From positions 3,736,501 to 3,800,500 of the forward strand of contig NZ_CP115960.1 of assembly GCF_027941955.1 (NCBI RefSeq): a DNA stretch of 64,000 nt, given 5' to 3'. The first letter of the stretch is position 1. Each line of letters opens with the position of its first letter. This document shows, one piece after another, positions 32,879 through 41,138 of this stretch. The notes below the pieces were generated by a model. The model was not told the DNA's origin and made no database searches. It was given only the letters and a program-made list of their open reading frames with translations. This DNA is from Sphingomonas sp. 7/4-4. GTDB lineage: Bacteria > Pseudomonadota > Alphaproteobacteria > Sphingomonadales > Sphingomonadaceae. A program made the translations under genes and the position numbers.

Positions 32879-35061
32879 GGGAACCGGCAAACTCCGGCAG
32901 CACCAGGGCGAAGCGCGACCCGTGCGGCGAGACGGGAGCATAATCGAGCCTGCCGCCATGGCGCTCGGCTACGGCCCGCACATAAGCGAGCCCCAGCCCG
33001 ACGCTGCGTCCTGGCCTGGCGGCCAGAGGGCCGAAACGACCGGTGAGATCTGCCAGCCGCTCCTCGGGAATGCCGGCGCCATGGTCCTCGATCCAGGCCT
33101 CGAACATCGGGGTTCCTTCAGCGGTCGCCGCCGCGACTCCGCAGTGGACCTCGGCGTCGGCCGGGCTGAACCGCACCGCATTGTCGAGCAGGTTGAGGAA
33201 AGCCCGGGTAAGCGCATGGCGCTCACCGGCGACGCAGCAGGGCTCGCCGGAATGCACGATGATCCGCACACCCTTTTTCGATGCGAGCGGCCACAACGCG
33301 TCACTCGCCTCTCCGAGACAATCGTGAAGGTCGGTTTCCTCGGGAGCGAAGCTGGTCTCCCGAAGCCGTGCGAGCTGCACGAAATTCTCCGCCAGCTCCA
33401 GCGTTCGCCGTGCATGATAGGCGATCTTGTCCGCCACATTGCGCGTGAGCCTCTCTCCGCTGTCGGGTCCGCTCCCGGACGGGCCGTGCAACAAGGTGAG
33501 GATCGACGCCTGTGGCGAGCGCATGTCGTGGCTGAGAAACTCGAGGGCCTGTTCCCGTTCGCGCTCCACGGCGCGGATGTCGGTGATCTCGGCCAGAAGA
33601 TGGATCCAGCCGCGCTGTCCGCCGTCTGCATCGGCGAGCGGCGTCCGGCGATGGGAGAAGTGCCGGCCGTCGGCCGATATCAGGTCTCTGGCTGACGGAA
33701 GGCGATAGAATGCCGCATGGAGATCGGCATCACTCGCGAGGAGAGCCTCGGCGGGCCGGTTGGCGACCAGTATTTCTCCCTCCATCGTGGTGACGACGAG
33801 CGGATCGGCCACGCCTTCGATCGTGTCCGTCACGAGCCGCTTCAGATCGCGCAGCGCGGCTATCGAACCGCTCAACGCCGCGGCATTGCGGCCGGCATGG
33901 TCGAGTGGCTGCGAGGCCGCCGCCACCGGATCGCCGAGATCGAGCGAGAGGGTCGAAAGCTCGCCGGCGATCGCCCGGTCGATCGTGTGGAGGCGTCGCC
34001 AGCCCCAGAGCGGATAGACGAACAGGACGCCGAGCAAGGCCGTCGCTGGCGGGATCCACAAGCCGGTGGTTGCGACCAGTAATACCGGCAACGCAGCGAC
34101 CAGCGCGAACATCGCCAGTGCCGCGATCAAGGCGCGCGAAGGCGTGAGGCGCCAGAACAGGAGCAGGAGGAAGATTGCCGGGAACGTGCCCGCCGCCAGC
34201 CGCACCGGCAGCGATGCCTCCCGGACGAAGCGGTCGGCGAGCATGGCGCTGAGCAGGTTCGCCTGCACCTCGACGCCGGCCAGCGTTCCTGCGCCCGACA
34301 CGTCGTGACGGTCCCCCAGGCCCCCGGCGGTCGCGCCGACGAGGACGAGGCGGTCGCGGATGAAGTCCGCAGGCAGGCGGCCGGCGACGAGATCGCTGAA
34401 CGACACGCTGCGCCACGCGCCGGCCGGGCGATAGGGCACCAGCACCGACATTTCGTCCCGCGCCTTGGCGCGCTGCCAGGCGGGGGAGGGATGACCGAAT
34501 GCCAGCCGATAGGTCTGCTCGACGAGATGGGGCCAGCTGCGTGATCCGTCATCGACCTCCAGCAGCGCGGCACGCGCCGTTCCGTCTTCCTCATGGGGAG
34601 CGCGACCTGGCCGAGCGCTCCGGCGGTTTCCGCGATCGGTGCGACCGGAGGGATCGTGTCGAAATCACGCCCGTCTTTGCCGGGGGCGTCGAAAAGCACC
34701 GGCAGCGCGACTTTCGCATGTCGCAAGGCTTGGGCGAGCGCCGCATCCTCCCCGGTGGTGCGTCCCGGTTCGGTGAACAGCACGTCATAGGCAATTGCCG
34801 CGGGCGCCGCACGGGCAAGCGTGTCGATTGCGCGGGCGTGGGTCGTGCGTGGCCATGGCCATTGGCCGAGTGCCGCGAGGCTCGCATCGTCGATCGCGAC
34901 GACGAGAATTCGCTCGAAGCGGGCGGTGCGCGCAACTCGACGACGAGGTCGTAGAGCGCGTCGTCGGCCCGCGCGGTGACACCGCTGAGGGTGAGGCCCA
35001 GCGTCAGCGCCAGTACCAGCAGCGCGACTGCGCACCATTCGACCAACAGCCGCCGGAACAA
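32868..35061 (-). CDS. CHASE2-domain sensor histidine kinase, two frameshifts
   Basis: This is an inner-membrane kinase of about 731 residues. One N-terminal membrane helix leads to a periplasmic CHASE2 domain (VVAIDDASLAALGQWPWPR, then ARAAPAAIAYDVLFTEPG and LVLVGATAGGLGD). Three membrane helices follow (about residues 310-385), then a PAS-like segment, HisKA with FLSHDMRSPQASIL, and HATPase with LNLLDNAVRF, EDHGAGIP and GLGLAYVRAV. TTG at 35061 is used, with GAAGGCGA upstream, four bases after the FecR stop. The frame breaks at about 34915-34925 and at 34595-34598 (GGGG for GGGGG, giving LPHEEDGTARAAL). It is the third gene of an operon with the OmpR-type regulator, its likely partner. Confidence 0.87.
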
Positions 35062-35064
35062 CCG

Positions 35065-36366
35065 TTATCGCCTTCGCGGTCGCGACGGATCGGTGATCGT
35101 CAGCTTCGCCGGATCGGTCCAACTTTCGGTGACTTCGCCGTCCTCGACCTGCACCAGGCCGACGCGCCAATGATAGACGCCGGGGAAGCCGTCGCAGCGT
35201 CAGCGCATCGCGCTCCAGTGCGACTTCGTCGACCAGGGGTTTGTCTTCCGACCCGTCGCGCATCAGCTGGAACCGATAGCGGCGAACACCTCCGCCCGCT
35301 CCGGACCAGCGGAACCGATAGCCTTCGTCTCCGGTCTCGACCAAAGCGTGGATCGACGCGAGCCGCCGCGTGAAGCTGTACGATTGCGCGAGACCCTCGA
35401 GACCCGAGCGGGCGATGGCCGAAACCCGGACGAACAGGTTCCCATTCGGGAGATCGTCGAGCGCGAACACGCCCTCGTCCGAGAATTGCTCCGCGATATT
35501 GTCGATGAAGCCGGCGTCCGACGCGATCAGGACGCGATAGCGTGTCGCGCCGTCGAGCTTGCTTGCGCGGAATTCCACAGCGTCCCGGGTCTGAACCGGC
35601 GCCGGATTGTCGAGCTCGGGCGCGCCCAGCAGCTTCTCGACGCGAGGCGTGCTGTTTGGATCCAGCGTTGCGCCGACGCCGCGCTCCAGGTCGACCGATG
35701 CCGCGCTCCCGGGAGCCGAGAAGGCGACGGTCCCGGCGAGGACCTCGGTTGCGGCCGTGCGGTTCGCCTCTTCGAACGAGACGCGGAATTGCGTGCCGCG
35801 CACCGCAGTCATGCTGATCGGCGTGCCGATGCGGTAACGACCCGAGGGCCGATCAAGCGGCGTGACCTTGGTCTCCAGCCGGCCCTTTTCTACGTCGATG
35901 CGATAGTCGATCGCGCCGGTGAGCAGGAACCGGCGCAATTCGCGGATCCGGACCCGACTCTGCGAGGGGATCACCACCTGCGAGCGATCGGCGAGAATGA
36001 GTGTCGCGAAGCTGTTGCCGGCCGTCGCCACCTGAGTGCCCTCGCCGATGATCGCGCCGCGTGACGGAGATATCGCGCGGCCGCCGATCGAGAGGCTGAT
36101 CGTGCCGCGATAGCTGACGAGCCGGGCGGGCTCGACCGTGAAGCGGAGCCACAATCTCGGGATGAGAAGGCGCCGCCCGATCGGAAGACGCCTGGGGTTG
36201 CGGATCGCCGCGAGCTTCAGCAGCGCCCGCCACCGCCGTTCCGGCACGAGAAAGCTACGGCTCAACCGGTCGAGCGTGTCGCCGCGGCGGACGGTGTAAG
36301 CGATTATCTCGCCCGAAGGGGCGGCGATACCGGTGCAGCGGCCTGGAGCGCGACCGCAAGAAACAT
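35065..36366 (-). CDS. LysM-FecR periplasmic protein, two frameshifts
   Basis: The reconstructed product is about 434 residues. A short signal (MFLAVALQAAAPVS) is followed by a LysM motif (YTVRRGDTLDRLSRSF), expected to bind peptidoglycan. A FecR domain comes next (GNSFATLILADRSQVVIPSQS, TAVRGTQFRVSF) with C-terminal beta-repeats ending near LPPGVYHWRVGLVQ. The frame breaks at 36318-36321 (GGGG for GGGGG) and at 35182-35185, where two bases seem missing from a C run. ATG at 36366 lies two bases after the regulator stop, with GAGGG upstream. FecR-LysM proteins often sit beside CHASE2 genes. A role in presenting a cell-wall signal to the kinase is inferred. Confidence 0.82.
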
Positions 36367-36368
36367 GT

Positions 36369-37064
36369 TTAACCCTCTGTCCCGAAACGCTCGATGCGAT
36401 AGCCATAACCGGAAATCGCAACGATGCGGTAGCCGTTCTCCGGAGTTAGTCTGAGTTTTGTGCGGATCCTCGAAACATGCATGTCGAGCGTGCGCGTCGA
36501 GAGATCGGCTGCGCTCTGCCAGATCGTCTCGAGCAGATAGCTTCTCGACAGCGCACGATGCATGTTCTCGAACAGGGTCAGCGCCAGCTGGAACTCCTTC
36601 GCGCTGAGCGCCACTTCTTCATCGCCGATCTTCACGCGTTCGGTGAGCCGGTCGAAGGCATAGGGTCCGAACTGCAGGACCCGTTCCCGCGCAGCGCTGG
36701 GCATCGCCCGCCGCAGCACCGCCTGCACCCGGGCGACGATCACCGAGGAGGTCTCCGGCTTCACGACATAGTCGTCAGCCCCGGCGTGCAATGCGGCGGC
36801 GACGTCGTCCTTGTCGGACCGGCTGGTCAGCATGATGATCGCAGTCGCGCGGGATACTGCGTCCCGGATCGAGCGGAGCAGCTCCATTCCGGAACTGTCG
36901 GGCAGGTTCCAGTCGAGCAGGATCAGGTCGAAGGTTTGCCTGCGCAGGGCCGCCAGAAGCGCGGCGCCGGTGCGAAAGCCGGTGCAACCGTGCCCGGCAG
37001 CACCCAGCGCTGCCGAAGCGAACTCGATCACGCCTTCATCGTCGTCGACAATGGCTATCCGCAT
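36369..37064 (-). CDS. OmpR/PhoB-family response regulator
   Basis: The 231-residue regulator has a receiver domain (RIAIVDDDEG acidic pocket, DLILLDWNLPDSSG phospho-acceptor Asp, MLTSRSDKDD, YVVKPE Lys) and a winged-helix DNA-binding domain (LSAKEFQLALTLFEN, TRTLDMHVSRIRTKLRL, GYRIVAISGYGYRIE). ATG at 37064 is used; the upstream extension is rejected. It is first in the operon with the FecR and CHASE2 kinase genes. OmpR-family proteins bind tandem half-sites about ten bases apart, which fits the GTAAA-N5-GTAAA boxes found 280 and more bases upstream. Confidence 0.93.
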   Translation of the reverse strand: MRIAIVDDDEGVIEFASAALGAAGHGCTGFRTGAALLAALRRQTFDLILLDWNLPDSSGMELLRSIRDAVSRATAIIMLTSRSDKDDVAAALHAGADDYVVKPETSSVIVARVQAVLRRAMPSAARERVLQFGPYAFDRLTERVKIGDEEVALSAKEFQLALTLFENMHRALSRSYLLETIWQSAADLSTRTLDMHVSRIRTKLRLTPENGYRIVAISGYGYRIERFGTEG

Positions 37065-37341
37065 GCAAGACCCCGGTACCAGCTCAAAAGCGCTGGGCCA
37101 AAGGCGCCGCTGCCGGAGGTCGCGAAGCGGCGCGGGACCATTGTTGCGAGAAGGCCCGAACGGCGCGGGCGGCAAGCGTGTTCAGATGTCGTATATCGAG
37201 GCGGATTGCGGCAATGTCGCGCCGCCCGGTCGTGCCGCGGCCACCGGCTGCAGTGCCTGCAATTGCGGATGAACCTCGGGAAGCGATCATCGACATGCGC
37301 CGCTGCTAGCAATGGGGCGGGAGAGCGACAATCGCGCCGTT

Positions 37342-37356
37342 GTAAACAGTTGTAAC
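37342..37356 (+). promoter_or_regulatory. GTAAA-N5-GTAAC box upstream of the OmpR-type regulator operon
   Basis: GTAAA (37342-37346), CAGTT, GTAAC (37352-37356). The first fourteen bases recur, inverted, at 37667-37680. It resembles the CpxR box GTAAA-N5-GTAAA. It may mark autoregulation of the operon, whose start codon is about 280 bases away. Confidence 0.55.
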
Positions 37357-37412
37357 AAATTGCGGACATTACGTTACGTCAGGGCCGCGCTGCGCCCTGT
37401 TCCCGGCACGTT

Positions 37413-37441
37413 GGTCCCGCCGGCGCGAAGCCGGCGGGACC
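37413..37441. repeat. Perfect 12-base hairpin without T-run
   Basis: GGTCCCGCCGGC (37413-37424), loop GCGAA, GCCGGCGGGACC (37430-37441). It lies in the 650-base spacer between the two divergent regulator genes. It could end a short RNA or act as a palindromic element. Confidence 0.5.
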
Positions 37442-37582
37442 GCGTGGCCCATCATGCTGTTGGCGAGCATGTGCGCTTCGCTTCCACTGCGGTCATGTGT
37501 CGGCGAAATTGGGAGATCGTCGGGCCGCAGCGCCTTTTCGAATAGCAGGTCGAAGAGGCTGTAAGGACCGGATTCTAATCAA

Positions 37583-37597
37583 TTTACAAGAATTTAC
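37583..37597 (-). promoter_or_regulatory. GTAAA-N5-GTAAA box (distal) upstream of the receiver gene
   Basis: TTTAC (37583-37587), AAGAA, TTTAC (37593-37597): on the minus strand a perfect GTAAA-N5-GTAAA. It lies 118 bases before the start of the receiver gene in an AT-rich patch. Confidence 0.55.
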
Positions 37598-37665
37598 ATG
37601 GACTGTTCTTGAACCGGATCAGGGTGAAGTCATCAGACTCTAGTCGTCCTGAAACCGTTCTCCCG

Positions 37666-37680
37666 TTTACAACTGTTTAC
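37666..37680 (-). promoter_or_regulatory. GTAAA-N5-GTAAA box (proximal) upstream of the receiver gene
   Basis: TTTAC (37666-37670), AACTG, TTTAC (37676-37680): a perfect GTAAA-CAGTT-GTAAA on the minus strand. It shares 14 of 15 bases with the box at 37342. The receiver ATG is 35 bases downstream, so it overlaps the likely promoter. Confidence 0.6.
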
Positions 37681-37714
37681 TGGCCAGTTTCGCAGCGCGC
37701 GATAGCTTCGCCTT

Positions 37715-38131
37715 ATGGTTCCCGCACCATCCCTTCGTCCTGACCGCGCCCGCGATGGCCTGCGGATTCTGGTCGTCGAGGATGATGATCGGATCCGTCA
37801 TCAGATCGTCGACTATCTGGCAGCCGGCGGACATGCGATCGTAGAAGCCACGAGCGCGGACCACGCCTTGCAGCTTCTGGAAGGCAATGGCCGCCCGTTC
37901 GATTGCGTATTCTCGGATGTTCAGATGCCGGGCCACATGGACGGTCTCGCTTTGGCGCGGTGGATTCGGCGCAATCGCCCGGGACTCCCCGTTCTGCTCG
38001 CCTCCGGAAATGTCCGCGCCGACGACCTCGAGCCGGACCTTCGAGCAGCCGTGCCGCTGATGACCAAGCCTTATCTCGGCCATGCGATCGAGACGCATAT
38101 GGCGGCGCTGATCGCGAGAAGCGCGACCTAG
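37715..38131 (+). CDS. Single-domain response regulator (receiver only)
   Basis: The 138-residue protein has a receiver domain only: RILVVEDDDRIR acidic pocket, DCVFSDVQMPGHMDG phospho-acceptor, and LMTKPY Lys. There is no output domain, so it probably works by protein-protein contact or as a phosphate sink. It is divergent from the OmpR-type regulator and has two GTAAA boxes in its promoter region, which suggests that it belongs to the same regulatory circuit. Confidence 0.85.
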   Translation: MVPAPSLRPDRARDGLRILVVEDDDRIRHQIVDYLAAGGHAIVEATSADHALQLLEGNGRPFDCVFSDVQMPGHMDGLALARWIRRNRPGLPVLLASGNVRADDLEPDLRAAVPLMTKPYLGHAIETHMAALIARSAT

Positions 38132-38480
38132 CTGGGTCGAATCCACGCGAACGCCGTACGGCAAATGCCCGCTTTCGTCTGCGGCGTCCGCCCGAAATAT
38201 CTTGCGGACCACCGCGATCGGGCTTCTGCGCCACCGATCAGCAACGTATCCGGTTGCAATCGCTCAAAACGGCTGGGTGCGTCCGGGCTTATTGACTGGA
38301 GATCGCGTCGCCGGACCACGTCGCACCGTCCAGCGGCACGCCGGCGTTACTCGTGCGTTGAAGCGGAAGACGAGGAGTCGCCCGGTCGCCCAAAAGGTAA
38401 CCAAGGCATTAGGCATGCCCATCGTCCGTTCCTTAGGGATGTCCGGCTAGGCCGTGGCATCGGATGAAGGAGTTTCGGTG
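38132..38480. other. Intergenic stretch of about 350 bases
   Basis: No gene is recognised; crossing reading frames are arginine-rich shadows. It must hold the promoter of the fimbrial cluster gene at 38481, but no clear promoter or operator was picked out. Confidence 0.45.
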
Positions 38481-38912
38481 ATGGCACGTTTTGCAGCGAT
38501 GTTCGCATGTACGCTCGGTGTGTTGGCCGCGGCTCCTGCGCAGGCGTCGGACGCCGGCGCCGAATCCACCGGCACTGTCACCATCACCGTCAACATTCCG
38601 CCGTTCGCCGCGGGACTGGCCGCGCAGGGCGAAGGGGCGGTGGGGCTGTGGACCGTCTCCACCGACAGTTCCGCGCTGATGCTCAAGCTTCCGGACACCC
38701 TTACTTCGGACAAGGCGGCCGACGCAGCGATCTTCACCAACGGCAATACCGTGCTCGACATCTCGGTCGATGCGCCGTCGAGGCTCGAGATCGTCCGCAC
38801 CGGCTCGCGTGTCGATAACGGGCTGGTCCGCCAGGCGCTCAGCCTGCGTCCGCTCGACGCGGCGTTGAGCGACCCTGCGGTGCCCGTGACGATGTTCATC
38901 CGCACCCTCTGA
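38481..38912 (+). CDS. Exported hypothetical protein at the head of the fimbrial cluster
   Basis: The 143-residue product has a signal peptide (MARFAAMFACTLGVLAAAPAQA). A beta-rich domain follows, beginning GTVTITVNIPPFAAGLAAQ, similar in style to small Csu-type pilin components. GAAGGAG at 38465-38471 supports ATG at 38481. It precedes the chaperone gene by 125 bases on the same strand, so it probably belongs to the cluster; its role is unknown. Confidence 0.65.
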   Translation: MARFAAMFACTLGVLAAAPAQASDAGAESTGTVTITVNIPPFAAGLAAQGEGAVGLWTVSTDSSALMLKLPDTLTSDKAADAAIFTNGNTVLDISVDAPSRLEIVRTGSRVDNGLVRQALSLRPLDAALSDPAVPVTMFIRTL

Positions 38913-39037
38913 CCGGGCGTTTCACTTCGGGACGGCGTCTGTAGCGGTCCTTGACCTATACCCTTCGATATAGGACACGCCCCGGTGGGGGTGCCGTCTG
39001 CGAATGATTCGCGGGCGGTTGGGGGAGTATTGTTTCA

Positions 39038-39766
39038 ATGCGAGTGCACATGGCTGCAGCCGGGCTTCTGCTCGGCTCGGCGGTTAGCGTCCCTGCGCAT
39101 GCGCAGTTGGCGATCGATCGGCTTTGGGTCGATTTCGAGCCTGGTGCACAGCCGCGCGCGGACGTGGTGATCCGCAATGAGAGTGCAGACCGCTATTATA
39201 TCTCGGTATCGCCGGTTGAAGTCGCGCATCCAGGCGGCAACGATGAATCGCGGACCGACGAGAGCGATCCCGAGAAGCTCGGACTGCTGGTCTCGCCCAA
39301 TCGGCTGGTGATCGATCCGGGCGGCATGCGCTCGCTCCGGATCGTCTCGCTCAACAGCGCCCTGACTGCCGACCGGATCTATCGCGTCAAAGTCGTGCCG
39401 CAAGTGGGTGAGATCCAGGCTGGGGATCCGGGCACCGGCAATCGCGGCGTCTCGGTGAAGCTGCTCACGGCCTATGACCTGCTGGTCACGGTGCGCCCTT
39501 CCAAGGCGAAGTCCGAATTGACCGCGACCCGCACGCCCACCGGCCTGACGATCCGCAATAGCGGGAACACGAACACGCTGCTGTTCGAAGGTCAGGCCTG
39601 CAAAATCGGTGTAAAACCCGGCGCGAGCTCAGATTGCGAGGATTTGGGTGCTCGCCGTGTCTACGCGGGTAACGAATGGATCATTCCGATGAAGGATCCA
39701 TCTGCTCGCGTCTATTTCAAAGAGCGGCGTCTAGCTTCTTCGGAAGCTAGAGATGTGAGCTTCTAA
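39038..39766 (+). CDS. Periplasmic fimbrial chaperone (PapD-like, Csu type)
   Basis: The chaperone caps pilin subunits in the periplasm and hands them to the usher. A signal peptide (to VPAHA) precedes two Ig-like domains. The first has RADVVIRNESADRYYISV, LVSPNRLVIDPGGMRSLRIVSLN and RIYRVKVVPQVG (the conserved subunit-binding strand). The second has GLTIRNSGNTNTLLFEG with two Cys (QACKIG, SDCEDLG). 242 residues, intact. Confidence 0.88.
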   Translation: MRVHMAAAGLLLGSAVSVPAHAQLAIDRLWVDFEPGAQPRADVVIRNESADRYYISVSPVEVAHPGGNDESRTDESDPEKLGLLVSPNRLVIDPGGMRSLRIVSLNSALTADRIYRVKVVPQVGEIQAGDPGTGNRGVSVKLLTAYDLLVTVRPSKAKSELTATRTPTGLTIRNSGNTNTLLFEGQACKIGVKPGASSDCEDLGARRVYAGNEWIIPMKDPSARVYFKERRLASSEARDVSF

Positions 39767-39864
39767 AACAACTTTTGGCAGTCACGTTCTAATTACTTCC
39801 GAAATCTTTGGTTTCGGGATAGTAAATACGCGAGAGAATGTTAACCAATTTTGGTAAGAGCCGT

Positions 39865-39899
39865 AAGTTTAAGAGAAATTTATTAAACTTCCGTTGACT
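39865..39899 (+). promoter_or_regulatory. Dyad AAGTTTAA-N10-TTAAACTT beside a TTGACT box, upstream of the pilin gene
   Basis: Perfect eight-base arms (39865-39872 and 39883-39890) adjoin TTGACT at 39894-39899, a possible -35 box. The surrounding 200 bases are very AT-rich against a GC-rich genome. The pilin start codon is 80 bases further on. It is a candidate operator; the -10 box is unclear. Confidence 0.45.
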
Positions 39900-39978
39900 C
39901 TCATTAAATCTTTATTTACCTCCCGGCGCCGGGAAGGGGGCCATGGGGGTGCCTGTCCCTAATTGAAGGGATTTCTGA

Positions 39979-40563
39979 ATGAAGAAGATTCTTACGCTGG
40001 CCGCTCTGGCGGCCACGATCGCGGTTTCGCCCGCATTCGCTCAGGACGGCGATCTCAGCCAGACTTCGAGCCAGGCGGAAGTCGACGTGACCGCCAACAT
40101 CCCGCGCATGGTTCGCATTTCGGGTCTCGAGGACCTGACCCTGAACGTCACTGCCGCGGCTCTGTCGAACGCCGGCGGCGCCCAGAACCTCGGCCAGAAG
40201 TTCTGCGTCTACTCGAACGACACGCTGCAGGGCCTCTACAAGCTCGCAGTGCTCGGCCAGGCCGGCGCCGAGCTGAACACCGGCGAGGCGAAGTATTCGC
40301 TGAACGGTCCGGAGCAGCAGACGCTCTCGTTCGCGCTGTGGACCTCGGACAACGCCAACGACGTCTATGGCGGCGGCACGCGTGCGCCGGGCGTTGCCAA
40401 GAACGGCAAGACCACTGCGGGCAACCAGCCGCGCACCACGACCACCAACTGCAGCGGCAACGACAATGCGGCGATGAACATTCGCTTCACCAACGCGCGT
40501 CTCCTCGGAGCGGTTGCGGGTACCTATACCGGCACGCTGACCTTCGTCGTCTCGCCGCTGTAA
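39979..40563 (+). CDS. Major fimbrial subunit-like secreted protein (Csu type)
   Basis: The 194-residue exported protein has a signal peptide (MKKILTLAALAATIAVSPAFAQ). A beta-rich body starts with EVDVTANIPRMVRISGLEDLTLNVTAAAL and ends in GTYTGTLTFVVSPL, the typical last strand of subunits using donor-strand exchange. Two Cys (KFCVYSN, TNCSGN) may form a disulphide. GAAGGG lies ten bases before ATG. It is likely the major pilin, since its own promoter region precedes it. Confidence 0.8.
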   Translation: MKKILTLAALAATIAVSPAFAQDGDLSQTSSQAEVDVTANIPRMVRISGLEDLTLNVTAAALSNAGGAQNLGQKFCVYSNDTLQGLYKLAVLGQAGAELNTGEAKYSLNGPEQQTLSFALWTSDNANDVYGGGTRAPGVAKNGKTTAGNQPRTTTTNCSGNDNAAMNIRFTNARLLGAVAGTYTGTLTFVVSPL

Positions 40564-40626
40564 GTGAAATCCTTGGCGGGGCCGCGCTCCCGCCAGGGCT
40601 GGCACGTCTGGGGAGGGGTGCGGCGC

Positions 40627-41118
40627 ATGATCATGACCGTTCTGGCCATTATGGCCGCATTTGCGTCTGCACCCGGTGCGGACGCCCGACCTGATCCGAC
40701 TCCGGCGACGCAAGCCGGAGACGCCGCGCCCGTCGCCCAGATCCGCATATTCGCGAGCGATGGCCGTCATGGCCGTCGCAACGATCTCGTGAACGGCAGC
40801 TCGGCCACATTGTGCGTCGCGAGCACGACCGGGCGCTACCGCCTGCACGTGCTCAGCAATTCGGGCGGCGTGATGCGCGGCAGCGATGTCCGCGCCGGGC
40901 TCGCCTTCCGCGTCCGGTTCCGCGACGCCAGCGGCAGCGAGCAGGTCAAGCAGATGGACGGCGGCGAGATCGTCTTCGAAGGGCGGTCGCCCAGCCAGGC
41001 CGATTGCCGCGGCGGCGTCAATGCCTTCCTCCTCGTCGACAGCCCCGAAAGCGATATTCTGAAGAACGTCGCCGGCGAGTATGCGGATCGGCTCACGCTG
41101 TCCGTCGAACCTCTTTGA
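40627..41118 (+). CDS. Minor fimbrial subunit-like exported protein
   Basis: The 163-residue product has a signal peptide (MIMTVLAIMAAFASAPGADA). The body contains TLCVASTTGRYRLHVLSN and a second Cys in QADCRGG, and ends in EYADRLTLSVEPL, again a subunit-like last strand. ATG at 40627 follows a GGGGAGGGG stretch; an in-frame GTG at 40564 is possible but gives a poor signal peptide. It lies between the pilin and usher genes. Confidence 0.75.
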   Translation: MIMTVLAIMAAFASAPGADARPDPTPATQAGDAAPVAQIRIFASDGRHGRRNDLVNGSSATLCVASTTGRYRLHVLSNSGGVMRGSDVRAGLAFRVRFRDASGSEQVKQMDGGEIVFEGRSPSQADCRGGVNAFLLVDSPESDILKNVAGEYADRLTLSVEPL

Positions 41119-41138
41119 GCAAAAGGCGGCTCGCGCAG

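Noticed and set aside
37312..37545. Plus-strand frame in the regulator intergenic region
   Set aside because: Runs through the GTAAA box and the perfect hairpin; no sign of coding.
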